This document shows positions 50,674-59,440 of a stretch of DNA of 64,000 bases, in pieces. The stretch comes from an uncultured Eubacterium sp. (GTDB lineage: Bacteria > Bacillota > Clostridia > Lachnospirales > Lachnospiraceae), in contig CAJUIL010000019.1 in the NCBI GenBank assembly GCA_910586225.1, positions 7,107 to 71,106 on the forward strand, given 5' to 3'. The position numbers and the translations under genes are program-made. Every line of letters begins with the position of its first letter. Within the stretch, counting starts at the first letter, position 1. Under the pieces are notes generated by a model. The model ran no database searches, was not told where the DNA came from, and worked only from the letters and a program-made list of their open reading frames with translations.

Positions 50674-50691
50674 AAATTTTTAAATAATACG

Positions 50692-50720
50692 TTGCAGTAT
50701 TGCGAAAAAGAGAATAAAAT
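50692..50720 (+). promoter_or_regulatory. promoter of the NfeD/flotillin operon
   Basis: TTGCAG (50692-50697), 17-base spacer, TAAAAT (50715-50720), 27 bases before the first ATG. Confidence 0.65.
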
Positions 50721-50747
50721 AGAGATATAGGAAGGAGGGGAACTGCT

Positions 50748-51296
50748 ATGAGTGAGCAAACGATTTATCTGACTTGTATGATAGGAGGCATTTTATTATT
50801 GCTTGCATCGATTGTTTTCAGCGCTGTTGATGATATGTTTGATTTTTCGGCGTTTGATCTGTTTAGCCTGGATATTGGTGAGTTTGACTTGGATATTCTT
50901 CCGGTTTCGATGAAGTCGCTCTGTCTGGCGGCGACGGTATTCGGGAGCGTCAGTATGCTTTTGATGGAACAGCCTGCGTCAATCCGCCATACAGCCGCGG
51001 GTGTATGCGCGTATGTCGGCGCTTTTATCGTACAGAATCTTACTGGGTTTTTAAAAAATCACCAGTCAGAGGCAGATACGATGGAGAGTATTTGCAGCCG
51101 CAGCTATGTTGTAAATATTGCGATTCCGCAGCAGGGGTATGGATCGGTGGCGAGCTCTGAGCAGGATCGTTCCGTGATCACCATGACTGCAAAGTCGCTC
51201 GATGGCAGCGCGATTTCTGTGGGAACAAGGGTGGATATTATTAAAATTACGGAGCATATTGCAGTCGTTATGCCAGTCGTCAGGCAAGGAGGATAA
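50748..51296 (+). CDS. NfeD-like membrane protein
   Basis: 182 aa. Membrane segments near 8-26 and two more between ~55 and ~100, then a C-terminal OB-fold-like domain (SYVVNIAIPQQGYGSVASSEQDRSVITMTAKSLDGSAISVGTRVDIIKITEHIAVVMPV), as in NfeD proteins. NfeD partners with flotillins in membrane microdomain organisation, and the flotillin gene follows after four bases. Acidic Asp/Phe-rich loop (DDMFDFSAFDLFSLDIGEFD) between the first segments is unusual. ATG 50748 follows GGAAGGAGGGG. Confidence 0.85.
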   Translation: MSEQTIYLTCMIGGILLLLASIVFSAVDDMFDFSAFDLFSLDIGEFDLDILPVSMKSLCLAATVFGSVSMLLMEQPASIRHTAAGVCAYVGAFIVQNLTGFLKNHQSEADTMESICSRSYVVNIAIPQQGYGSVASSEQDRSVITMTAKSLDGSAISVGTRVDIIKITEHIAVVMPVVRQGG

Positions 51297-51300
51297 AAAG

Positions 51301-52848
51301 ATGTTGAATGAATGGTTACCAATCATTGCGATTCCACTTGTAATTGTTTTAGTGCTGATCGCTGTTTTTTCGATGTGGAAGAAGGTTCCGCAGGATAAAG
51401 CCGGAGTGATCACTGGATTAAAACGGCGTGTGATTACAGGCGGCGGCGGACTCGTCATTCCGGGCGTAGAACGGATCGATTATATTTCGCTGGGGAATAT
51501 GCCGCTGCGCGTAGATACGAAGGGAAGCCTTTCTTCCCAAGGCGTGCCGATCTCTGTCAGCACGACCGCTGTCATAAAGGTACGCAATTCGCCGGATGCG
51601 ATATTGACTGCGATCGAGCAGTTTACCGGCAAAAATGAACAGGAGATCATTAAAAACATTATGTCCACCGCGACTGCCGTACTGGAAGGTAAGCTGCGTG
51701 AGATCATCGCGACGATGACGGTCGAGGACTTGTACCAGAAAAGAGAAGCGTTCTCCAGCCAGGTACAGGAAGTTGTTGGCACGGAGCTTGGCAATATGGG
51801 CCTTGAGGTGAAAAACTTTACGATCACGGATATCTCCGATGAAAACGGATATATTGAAGCGCTGGGCGAAGGAATGATCGCGCAGAGGAAAAAGGATGCT
51901 GAGATCCAAAAGTCCGAAGCAAAACGGGAGCAGGATGAACGGACGTCTGAAAATATTAAGATCGGCGAACAGGCGAAGCTGGAGGCTGCTACAGCGATCA
52001 AGCAGGCGGAAAAGGAAAAGCAGGTCGCCGAAGCACGTTACCAAAAGGAAATCAGCACGGCGAATGCAGAGGCTGAGCTGGCGCACGATATCCAGCGAAA
52101 AAAAACACAGAAAGAAGTGATCCAGGCGGAAATGGACGCAGAGCTGATACGCCAGCAGCGCCAGAAAGAAATTGCCGAAGCACAGATCCAAGTGCAGATC
52201 ACGCAGGCGCAGAAAAATACCGAGCTTGCCGAACAGCGGGCGTTGGAAAAGGAAAAGCAGCTGCTTTCCGAGGTGGTAAAGCCTGCCGAGGCAGGAAGGA
52301 AGAAGCTGGAACAGGAATCTGAAGCAGACAAATACGCAGAGATCAAAAAAGCGGAGGCTGAGGCTGAGAAAAAGAAGATCGACGCGCTTGCCGAGGCCGA
52401 AGCGATCAAGGCAAGGGCTGTCGCTGAAGCACAGGCGATAGAAGCAAAGGCAAGAGCCGAAGCAGAAGCGATCGCAAAAAAGGGAAGCGCCGAGGCCGAG
52501 GCAAAGAAGGCGTCCCTGCTTGCAGAAGCAGAGGGCTTGGAGCGCAAGGCAGAAGCTATGCAGAAATTAAACAGCGCCGGTGTGATCCAGATGGTGATTG
52601 ATAAGCTGCCGGAAATGGCAGGCGCGGTTGCGCAGCCGCTGACTGCGATCGATAAGATTTCTATTATCGACAGCGGCAGCGGAGAGTCCGGCGTATCGCA
52701 GATGGGAAGCTATGTACCGTCGCTGCTTGCAAAAACGATGGAAACCGTGAAAGAAACGACCGGGTTTGATCTGTTGGACGCGATGAAGTCTAATACGATC
52801 CAGGCGCAGACAGACCGGAATATTAAAATTGAACAGGAGAAATCATAA
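51301..52848 (+). CDS. flotillin-family membrane scaffold protein
   Basis: 515 aa. N-terminal membrane hairpin (~5-25), SPFH domain (GVITGLKRRVITGGGGLVIPGVERIDYISLG to ~195), then a long coiled coil of Glu/Ala/Lys repeats (~200-440, AEAEAIKARAVAEAQAIEAKARAEA) and a C-terminal oligomerisation region (GVIQMVIDKLPEMAGAVAQPL). Flotillins organise membrane microdomains. ATG 51301 follows AAGGAGG; the upstream frame belongs to the end of the NfeD gene. Operon with NfeD. Confidence 0.93.
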   Translation: MLNEWLPIIAIPLVIVLVLIAVFSMWKKVPQDKAGVITGLKRRVITGGGGLVIPGVERIDYISLGNMPLRVDTKGSLSSQGVPISVSTTAVIKVRNSPDAILTAIEQFTGKNEQEIIKNIMSTATAVLEGKLREIIATMTVEDLYQKREAFSSQVQEVVGTELGNMGLEVKNFTITDISDENGYIEALGEGMIAQRKKDAEIQKSEAKREQDERTSENIKIGEQAKLEAATAIKQAEKEKQVAEARYQKEISTANAEAELAHDIQRKKTQKEVIQAEMDAELIRQQRQKEIAEAQIQVQITQAQKNTELAEQRALEKEKQLLSEVVKPAEAGRKKLEQESEADKYAEIKKAEAEAEKKKIDALAEAEAIKARAVAEAQAIEAKARAEAEAIAKKGSAEAEAKKASLLAEAEGLERKAEAMQKLNSAGVIQMVIDKLPEMAGAVAQPLTAIDKISIIDSGSGESGVSQMGSYVPSLLAKTMETVKETTGFDLLDAMKSNTIQAQTDRNIKIEQEKS

Positions 52849-52904
52849 GGAAGGGTATAAAGCAGACATAAAGCAGACTTAAAGCTAAGATAGAACAGAC
52901 ATAG

Positions 52905-52957
52905 AAAGAGACCTCCCTGCATACAATGTAACAACAAGGATTGCAGGGGTCTCTTTT
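52905..52957 (+). terminator. terminator hairpin overlapping the spoIIID start
   Basis: AAAGAGACC (52905-52913) pairs with GGTCTCTTT (52948-52956), and CCTGCA (52916-52921) with TGCAGG (52942-52947), a two-base bulge between; a T-run ends at 52957. It ends the flotillin transcript, and its right arm contains the only plausible ribosome site and first start-codon bases of spoIIID. Confidence 0.8.
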
Positions 52958-53213
52958 GAAAAATTATATTGAAGAACGAGCGGTCGAGATCGCGAATTAT
53001 ATTATACAGTATAATGCCACCGTACGTCAGGCGGCGAAGAAATATGGCATTAGCAAATCGACCGTACATAAGGACTGTACCGAGCGCCTGGCGCAGGTAA
53101 ATCCGACTCTGGCTGCCGAGGTCAGAAAGGTGCTGGATGTGAATAAATCCGAACGCCATATCCGCGGCGGGCTGGCAACCAAGGAAAAATATCTTCATCA
53201 GCATTATGTATGA
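52956..53213 (+). CDS. spoIIID: sporulation transcriptional regulator SpoIIID
   Basis: 85-aa HTH protein of the mother-cell programme. KNYIEERAVEIANYIIQYNATVRQAAKKYGISKSTVHKDCTERL and the end NKSERHIRGGLATKEKYLHQHYV are diagnostic. Homologues start at M(K/H)xYIxER, which places the start at TTG 52956. That codon lies in the T-tract of the preceding hairpin, and the ribosome site (GCAGGGG) lies in the hairpin's right arm, so translation may depend on unfolding or on a start outside the hairpin. No separate promoter was recognised. Confidence 0.9.
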   Translation: MKNYIEERAVEIANYIIQYNATVRQAAKKYGISKSTVHKDCTERLAQVNPTLAAEVRKVLDVNKSERHIRGGLATKEKYLHQHYV

Positions 53214-53263
53214 TTACTGAATAAGATCGGGGAGAAAAGGGCAATACGCAAGAGGACAGAGAT

Positions 53264-54223
53264 ATGGACGAAAGCAGGAAAGAAGAACAGAGTATTTCTA
53301 TCAACGATGTAGAATATCTTCCGGTGACCAGAGGTATCAAGGAAAGTATGCGGGTGCAGAAAACCGAATATATCCGCCAGCAGATGCGCAAACGCCAGGA
53401 ACGGGAGGACGCATTGATGGCACAGCTGCTGGAAGAGCAGCGGGTTATCGACGGACTGCAGAAACGGATAGACGAAAATCTGGAACAGACCGAGGAATCA
53501 GGCAAATATAATAAAGAATTTAAGGAAAGCATGAATGCACAGATTTATGCCCTGCACGGGATTTCTGAGGATAAGCTGCAAGGTATGAGGGAATATAAGA
53601 ATGCCTATTATCAGGGCAGCGCGTTTTCGCTGTTTCTGCTGTCTGCGGCGCTGATCCTTTTATGTGGCGCGCTGCATGGATTTCAATCGGAGATCTGTGT
53701 ATTTATGCTTGCATATACCGGGATCGAGGGCGCGCTTTTGATGCAGGGAGAAAAGCGTGCGAAAATGTTGGACTGGCTGTGCCGGGTGCTTTATTTTCTG
53801 ATGTTTCCGGTGATGATGGTGATGTTTGTCTGCTATGAGCTGGGGTTTGCGGAGTATGAAAAGCTTTTGCCGTACGCGACGGTGGCAGGGCTTCTGGTAT
53901 TGGTGCTTGCGACGGTTTCTTTTTTCCTGTACAGCCCGTACCGGGGTGTGAAGAAAAACGTGCGGGAGGCGAAAAACCATATTGAGGATATCGAAAAGAC
54001 CGCACGCAGGCAGGTTCGCAAAAATGAGAAGGCACGGATCAAGGAAGAAAAGAAAATCGACAGGCAGCTGAAAAAGGAGGATAAGAGGCAGGAACGCCAG
54101 ATACGCAGTATCGAACGGACAAGCAGCCTGCGGGCAATGCTGGATAAGGTCAGGAGCAAGACGTCGGACAGCGGCGCAAAGCAGCCAGATGGGAAACAGG
54201 AGGAGGGACAGGAATCTCTTTGA
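53264..54223 (+). CDS. coiled-coil membrane protein of unknown function
   Basis: 319 aa. N-terminal charged coiled coil (~25-85, KTEYIRQQMRKRQEREDALMAQLLEEQ), about four membrane segments between ~118 and ~225 (FSLFLLSAALILLCGAL, VLYFLMFPVMMVMFVCYEL, TVAGLLVLVLATVSFFLY), and a C-terminal Lys/Arg/Glu coiled coil (~230-290). No family recognised. Both charged ends are probably cytoplasmic. Starts 50 bases after spoIIID in the same direction, so it may share a transcript and a sporulation link, but that is inference. Confidence 0.7.
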   Translation: MDESRKEEQSISINDVEYLPVTRGIKESMRVQKTEYIRQQMRKRQEREDALMAQLLEEQRVIDGLQKRIDENLEQTEESGKYNKEFKESMNAQIYALHGISEDKLQGMREYKNAYYQGSAFSLFLLSAALILLCGALHGFQSEICVFMLAYTGIEGALLMQGEKRAKMLDWLCRVLYFLMFPVMMVMFVCYELGFAEYEKLLPYATVAGLLVLVLATVSFFLYSPYRGVKKNVREAKNHIEDIEKTARRQVRKNEKARIKEEKKIDRQLKKEDKRQERQIRSIERTSSLRAMLDKVRSKTSDSGAKQPDGKQEEGQESL

Positions 54224-54410
54224 AAAAAAGTTTTTTTGGTAAAATTACATAAAAATATTTTAGAAAATCTGTATATTTTAAACGAAAAATAAATATATTA
54301 TAAAAAAGGGACATGAGTCCTTTGTGGATTTTGGGACATATGTCATTATAAGGTATAAGCCAGTTTTGATTTGCCTGGCGCATAATAAGATTCAAGGGAG
54401 GAAATTATTC
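54224..54410 (+). promoter_or_regulatory. nucleoside operon upstream region with palindromes
   Basis: Very AT-rich, then GGGACATGAGTCC (54308-54320, imperfect dyad) and GACATATGTC (54335-54344, perfect 10-bp palindrome inside GGGACATATGTCAT). A possible TTGTGG (54322-54327) and TATAAG (54347-54352) flank the second palindrome with a long 19-base spacer. Candidate operator region; no purine-riboswitch core found. Confidence 0.4.
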
Positions 54411-55691
54411 ATGAAGAAAAGACTTTTAGCGATGCTGCTCGCAGGGATGATGGCATTTTCTATGACTGCGTGCGGTTCTGGCGGAGATGATGCGAAGAAG
54501 GATAACGCAACCTCGCAGGAAAGTAACGATGGCGAAGCAGCTGGCGACGACGCGAATGATGGAGAAACGGCTGACGGGGATTCCAAAGAGGACGGCGATA
54601 AAGAGCCGGCTTCAGATATGAATATTGCCATGATCACGGACTCTGGTGATATTACGGATCAGAGCTTTAACCAGACCACCTATGAGACGAGCAAGGCATG
54701 GGCTGAGCAGAACAATGTTCCGTTTACTTATTATAAACCGGACAGTGATTCCGACGAAGCGAGAGCTGCCAGTGTGGATCAGGCGGTTGCAGGCGGCGCA
54801 AATGTGCTGATGATGCCGGGCTATATGTTTGCAGCGGCAGTTGTTGCAAAAGCAGAGCTTTATCCAGATGTGAAATTTGTCGCATTAGACGTAGGCGCTG
54901 GCGATCTTCTGGAAAAAGGCGTGGGCGAAGGGTATGATTACAACCCAGACAATTACGATGTAAAAGAATATTATCATTCTGACAATGTATACTGCTGTAC
55001 GTATCAGGAAGAGCTTTCTGGTTATATGGCAGGCTACGCGGCTGTAAAGCTTGGCTATAAGCATCTTGGATTCTTGGGCGGAATGTCTGTTCCGGCGGTT
55101 ACCCGTTTTGGATACGGCTATCTGCAGGGTGCGGATGCGGCTGCACAGGAGCTTGGTATCGAAGGCGAGGTTGAGGCTGAATATGTATGCGGCGGACAGT
55201 TCTATGGTGACGCGGACATTACAGCTGCTATGGATACTTGGTATGGTACAAAGGGAGTAGAAGTTGTATTTGCCTGCGGCGGTGGTATTTTTACTTCTGC
55301 AGTAGAAGCAGCGGTAAAAGCAGACGGCAAGGTAATCGGTGTTGACTCTGACCAGTCTCCGATCATTGACGCATCGAAAGAAGGCCTGACAGTTACTTCT
55401 GCTATGAAGGGTCTTGCAACGACAGTAAATACAGTACTGACAGAGATCAAGGCTGGAAACTGGAGCAATTATGCAGGTAAGATTGAAAACCTCGGTATGG
55501 TTTCTGAAAATCCGGAAGAGAATTTCGTACAGCTTCCGATCGAAACAACACAGTGGGGCGAAGGCTTCACCGAGGATGATTACCGCGCGCTTGTAAAAGC
55601 AATGTACAACGGTGAAGTAAAAGTATCCAATGACATTAAAGCTTTCCCAAAGACAAAGATCAAAACAACAGATTACGGCAGTATCAAGTAA
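54411..55691 (+). CDS. BMP-family nucleoside-binding lipoprotein
   Basis: 426 aa. Lipoprotein signal peptide (MKKRLLAMLLAGMMAFSMTACG, Cys at 21), a Asp/Glu/Gly-rich linker (~22-65), then a BMP/PnrA-type binding domain: MNIAMITDSGDITDQSFNQTTYETSKAW, GGANVLMMPGYMFAAAV, LGFLGGMSVPAVTRFGYGYLQGADAAA, VIGVDSDQSPI. Binds nucleosides outside the cell for the ABC importer encoded next. ATG 54411 follows GGGAGG. A hairpin separates it from the ATPase gene, so it is likely made in excess. Confidence 0.93.
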   Translation: MKKRLLAMLLAGMMAFSMTACGSGGDDAKKDNATSQESNDGEAAGDDANDGETADGDSKEDGDKEPASDMNIAMITDSGDITDQSFNQTTYETSKAWAEQNNVPFTYYKPDSDSDEARAASVDQAVAGGANVLMMPGYMFAAAVVAKAELYPDVKFVALDVGAGDLLEKGVGEGYDYNPDNYDVKEYYHSDNVYCCTYQEELSGYMAGYAAVKLGYKHLGFLGGMSVPAVTRFGYGYLQGADAAAQELGIEGEVEAEYVCGGQFYGDADITAAMDTWYGTKGVEVVFACGGGIFTSAVEAAVKADGKVIGVDSDQSPIIDASKEGLTVTSAMKGLATTVNTVLTEIKAGNWSNYAGKIENLGMVSENPEENFVQLPIETTQWGEGFTEDDYRALVKAMYNGEVKVSNDIKAFPKTKIKTTDYGSIK

Positions 55692-55709
55692 ATAAAAAAG
55701 TTTTCAGTA

Positions 55710-55742
55710 AAGGGAGCGGGCTGTTCCGCTCCCTTAATTTTT
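55710..55742 (+). terminator. attenuating terminator between binding protein and ATPase genes
   Basis: AAGGGAGCGG (55710-55719) pairs perfectly with CCGCTCCCTT (55726-55735), then AATTTTT. Partial read-through would give more lipoprotein than transporter. Confidence 0.85.
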
Positions 55743-55779
55743 ATAAAAAACGCGAAATACGAGAGGAGGTAAGTAAAGG

Positions 55780-57315
55780 ATGGCTGAGTATGCAATCGAA
55801 ATGTTGAATATCACAAAAAGATTTCCTGGTATCATTGCAAACGACAATATCACTTTACAATTAAAAAAAGGCGAGATCCACGCGCTGTTGGGGGAAAATG
55901 GTGCGGGAAAATCTACGCTGATGAGTGTGCTGTTCGGACTGTACCAGCCGGAAGAAGGCGAGATACGAAAGGATGGAAAAAAGGTCACGATCAATGACCC
56001 AAACGATGCCAATGAGCTTGGTATCGGGATGGTGCATCAGCATTTCAAGCTCGTGGAATGCTTCAGTGTTCTGGACAACATCATACTTGGGGTAGAAACG
56101 ACCAAAGGCGGCCTTCTGCAAAAGGACGAGGCGCGGAGAAAGGTTGTCGCGCTGTCTGAAAAATATGGATTGGCGGTTGATCCGGATGCGCTGATTGAGG
56201 ATATTACGGTAGGAATGCAGCAGCGTACGGAGATCTTAAAAATGCTTTACCGTGACAATGAGATCCTCATTTTTGATGAACCGACTGCAGTATTGACGCC
56301 GCAGGAGATCCAAGAGCTTTTAACGATCATGAAAAACCTGGCTGCTGAGGGGAAGAGCATTTTATTTATTACGCACAAGCTGGCGGAGATTATGCAGGCT
56401 GCGGATACGTGCAGCGTGATCCGAAAAGGAAAATATGTCGGTACGGTGCAGGTAAAGGATTCAACGCCAGAAAAGCTTTCTGCGATGATGGTTGGGCGCG
56501 ACGTTAATTTTGTCGTAGAGAAAAAGCCGTCGCAGCCAAAAGAGGTCGTATTGGACATCCAAGGAATGACGGTAGCCTCCAAGCGTCATAAAAATAATGC
56601 GGTCAACAATGTATCCCTGCAGGTACACAGAGGAGAGATCGTCTGTATTGCGGGGATCGACGGTAACGGGCAGACGGAGTTTGTCTATGGGCTGACTGGT
56701 CTTGAGCCGCTGCAAAGCGGTACGATCACGATGAATGGCAAGGATATTACGCATATGCCGATACGAGGACGTCTGACCGGGGGCATGAGCCATATTCCGG
56801 AGGACCGTCATAAGCATGGTATGGTGCTGGATTATTCCCTGGAAGATAATATCGTGCTGCAGCGGTATTTTGAACCGCAGTTTACGAACAAATTCGGATT
56901 TTTAAAACGGAAGGAAATCCGGGAATACGCAAACCGTCTGATCGATCAGTATGATGTGCGTTCTGGCCAAGGACCGATCACAAAAGCACGTTCGATGTCC
57001 GGCGGAAACCAGCAAAAGGCGATCATTGCCAGAGAAATCGACAAAAATCCAGAGCTGCTCGTAGCAGTACAGCCGACGCGCGGATTGGATGTCGGTGCGA
57101 TCGAATACATTCATAAGCAGCTGGTTGCGCAGCGGGATGCCGGAAAAGGGGTGCTGCTCGTCAGTCTGGAATTAGATGAGGTAATGAACGTATCAGACCG
57201 GATCCTTGTCATGTACGAAGGCGAGCTTGTCGGGGAATTTGATCCGAAGAACGTTACCGTGGAGGAGCTGGGGCTTTATATGGCTGGCTCGAAAAGGAAG
57301 GGGGTAAGCAGATGA
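55780..57315 (+). CDS. nucleoside ABC transporter, ATP-binding protein
   Basis: 511 aa with two ABC cassettes of the YufO/NupA-like group. First: GENGAGKSTLMSVL, signature region ITVGMQQRTEILKML, Walker B ILIFDEPTAVL. Second: GIDGNGQTEFVYGLTGL, signature MSGGNQQKAIIAREI, and LVAVQPTRGLD, where the usual D-E-P Walker B is altered. ATG 55780 follows GAGAGGAGG. Overlaps the first permease gene by four bases. Confidence 0.92.
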   Translation: MAEYAIEMLNITKRFPGIIANDNITLQLKKGEIHALLGENGAGKSTLMSVLFGLYQPEEGEIRKDGKKVTINDPNDANELGIGMVHQHFKLVECFSVLDNIILGVETTKGGLLQKDEARRKVVALSEKYGLAVDPDALIEDITVGMQQRTEILKMLYRDNEILIFDEPTAVLTPQEIQELLTIMKNLAAEGKSILFITHKLAEIMQAADTCSVIRKGKYVGTVQVKDSTPEKLSAMMVGRDVNFVVEKKPSQPKEVVLDIQGMTVASKRHKNNAVNNVSLQVHRGEIVCIAGIDGNGQTEFVYGLTGLEPLQSGTITMNGKDITHMPIRGRLTGGMSHIPEDRHKHGMVLDYSLEDNIVLQRYFEPQFTNKFGFLKRKEIREYANRLIDQYDVRSGQGPITKARSMSGGNQQKAIIAREIDKNPELLVAVQPTRGLDVGAIEYIHKQLVAQRDAGKGVLLVSLELDEVMNVSDRILVMYEGELVGEFDPKNVTVEELGLYMAGSKRKGVSR

Positions 57316-58442
57316 GCAAGGAACAAAAGAGCAAGGATTCCCTTTTGAGAAACAGTGGTTTTCAGACGATCATAGGATCACTGTTATGTATTATTATCGG
57401 ACTTTTTGTCGGTTATCTTGTGCTGCTTGTAATCAATCCGGGCGGCGCGGGCAAAGCGGTCATTGCGATCTTGAAAAACTTTATGTATTATCCGAGCGCG
57501 GCAGCCGCAAAAATGTATTTTGGGACAACGCTTGTGAAAGCTTCTGCGCTGTTGATGTGCTCTCTGTCCGTTCTGTTTGCATGGAAGGTCGGATTGTTTA
57601 ATATCGGTGCGGCAGGGCAGTATGTGATCGGTGTGGGCGCTTGCTTGTATTTCGGACTGCAGCTGCGGATGCCGTGGTATGTCTGTCTGATCGCGGCGGT
57701 TGTTACAGCAGCGATTGTTGGCGGTATTTCTGGGGCATTAAAGGCTTATTTTAATGTAAATGAAGTTATTTCCTGTATTATGCTGAACTGGATTGGATTG
57801 TACAGTGTGAATATGCTTCTGACAAAGGTGAAAGAGCAGTCTACGCCTTATACAAAGCCGCTTTCCAGCACAAATAAAAGCGCGCTGCTTCCTACGATGG
57901 GGCTGGATCAGCTGTTTTCCAAAAACCAGTTTGTGACGATCGGGCTTCCGCTTGCGGTTGTTATGGCGATCCTTGTCTGGATCGTACTGGAGAAAACAAA
58001 ATTTGGTTATGAGCTAAAGGCAACTGGTATGAATAAAAACGCCGCAAAATATTGCGGAATGCGGGAAAAAAGAAATATTATCCTGACGATGGTCATTGCC
58101 GGGGGGCTGGCAGGATTTGGCGCAGGGATCTTTTACCTGACTGGGATCGAACAGTGGATGGTGCAGCAGACGGCAGTTCCGGCTATGGGCTTTAATGGTA
58201 TCGCGGCAGCGTTTTTGGGCGGTTCCAATCCGATCGGGGTAGTATTTTCTTCTTATTTTATCCAGCATATTACAAGCGGCGGTACGTATGTGGACAAGAC
58301 GATGTATTGTTCGCAGATATCTGACCTGATCTCTGCGTTTATCATTTATTTGTGCGGATTTGTGCTGTTCTTTAAAGTATGGCTCAACAGGTATCTGGAC
58401 AAAAAAGATGAAAGAAGGAATCAGAAAGGGGGCGCTGCATAA
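57312..58442 (+). CDS. nucleoside ABC transporter, permease 1
   Basis: 376-aa integral membrane protein of the branched-chain/nucleoside permease family (YufP-like), with about eight to ten membrane segments. Motifs: KVGLFNIGAAGQYVIGVGA, AYFNVNEVISCIMLNWIGLY, and the ATPase-contact ELKATGMNKNAAKYCGM, then GFNGIAAAFLGGSNPIGV. Overlaps the ATPase gene by four bases and the second permease by one base. Confidence 0.92.
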   Translation: MSKEQKSKDSLLRNSGFQTIIGSLLCIIIGLFVGYLVLLVINPGGAGKAVIAILKNFMYYPSAAAAKMYFGTTLVKASALLMCSLSVLFAWKVGLFNIGAAGQYVIGVGACLYFGLQLRMPWYVCLIAAVVTAAIVGGISGALKAYFNVNEVISCIMLNWIGLYSVNMLLTKVKEQSTPYTKPLSSTNKSALLPTMGLDQLFSKNQFVTIGLPLAVVMAILVWIVLEKTKFGYELKATGMNKNAAKYCGMREKRNIILTMVIAGGLAGFGAGIFYLTGIEQWMVQQTAVPAMGFNGIAAAFLGGSNPIGVVFSSYFIQHITSGGTYVDKTMYCSQISDLISAFIIYLCGFVLFFKVWLNRYLDKKDERRNQKGGAA

Positions 58443-59383
58443 TGTTGTTATTGATTCAGTATACTTTAATTTTTGCTTCGGTGCTTGTGCTTGTGGCATT
58501 GGGCGGATGTTTTTCAGAGCATGGCGGCGTCGTAAATATCGGACTGGAGGGCATTATGGTTATCGGCGCGCTCGGTGGCGCGCTGACAATGAAATATCTC
58601 CCGGCCGGAATGCCAGCGATCGTCGTGATCCTGCTCGTCGTGCTGGCCAGTATTTTGTGTGGTATGATTTTTTCCCTGCTGCTGGGCGTTGCAGCAATCA
58701 AGTTTAACGCAGACCAGACACTTGTTGGGACAGCGTTAAATCTGCTGGCTCCTGCTGCAGCGGTTGTTCTGGTAAGAGCGATCAATACTGCAGAAAGCGT
58801 GGATAACGTATCGTCTACGGTTGCATATGGGCAGGCAAAGAAGTCGTTTATTATTAATCTTGGGGGTTTTGAATTTAACTGGTTTATGCTGATCGCCCTG
58901 CTTGTGCTGATCGCGTCTTATATTGTATTGTACCGCACACGGTTCGGGCTGCGCTTGTGTGCTTGCGGCGAGCATCCGCAGGCAGCGGATTCGGTTGGTA
59001 TTAATGTGTATAAAATGCGCTATGCGGGCGTTTTGATTTCCGGTGGGCTCGGCGGTCTTGGCGGTCTGGTTTATATTACCGCGGGCGTTAGCGAATGGAA
59101 ATTTGAAAACGGCGTGGCGGGTTTTGGTTTTTTGGCTTTGGCGGTTATGATCTTTGGACAGTGGAAACCAGTCAATATCGGTCTGGCAGCGCTTCTGTTC
59201 GGCTTGTTCCGGGCATTGTCGAATGTATATACGGGATTTGACGCGCTTGTGGCGTTAAAGCTGCCGAGTACGGTTTATAATATGCTTCCATATATCATTT
59301 CGCTGATCGTGCTTATTTTTGTATCCGGGAAATCCAGAGCGCCGAAAGCAGAAGGTATCCCATACGATAAAGGACAGCGGTAA
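58442..59383 (+). CDS. nucleoside ABC transporter, permease 2
   Basis: 313-aa membrane protein, partner of permease 1 (YufQ-like). Motifs: FSEHGGVVNIGLEGIMVIGAL, KFNADQTLVGTALNLLAPA, LRLCACGEHPQAADSVGINVYKMRYAG, FGFLALAVMIFGQWKP. The ATG shares one base with the preceding stop (TAATG). 57 bases separate it from the phosphorylase gene. Confidence 0.92.
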   Translation: MLLLIQYTLIFASVLVLVALGGCFSEHGGVVNIGLEGIMVIGALGGALTMKYLPAGMPAIVVILLVVLASILCGMIFSLLLGVAAIKFNADQTLVGTALNLLAPAAAVVLVRAINTAESVDNVSSTVAYGQAKKSFIINLGGFEFNWFMLIALLVLIASYIVLYRTRFGLRLCACGEHPQAADSVGINVYKMRYAGVLISGGLGGLGGLVYITAGVSEWKFENGVAGFGFLALAVMIFGQWKPVNIGLAALLFGLFRALSNVYTGFDALVALKLPSTVYNMLPYIISLIVLIFVSGKSRAPKAEGIPYDKGQR

Positions 59384-59440
59384 GCGTGCTTTACAACAGA
59401 TAGTTCTGAGTGAAATAAATGGAAAGGAATGGTTGATTTT

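Noticed and set aside
54224..54410. Purine riboswitch before the nucleoside importer
   Set aside because: The three-helix junction core sequences of the purine aptamer are absent; only short palindromes are present.
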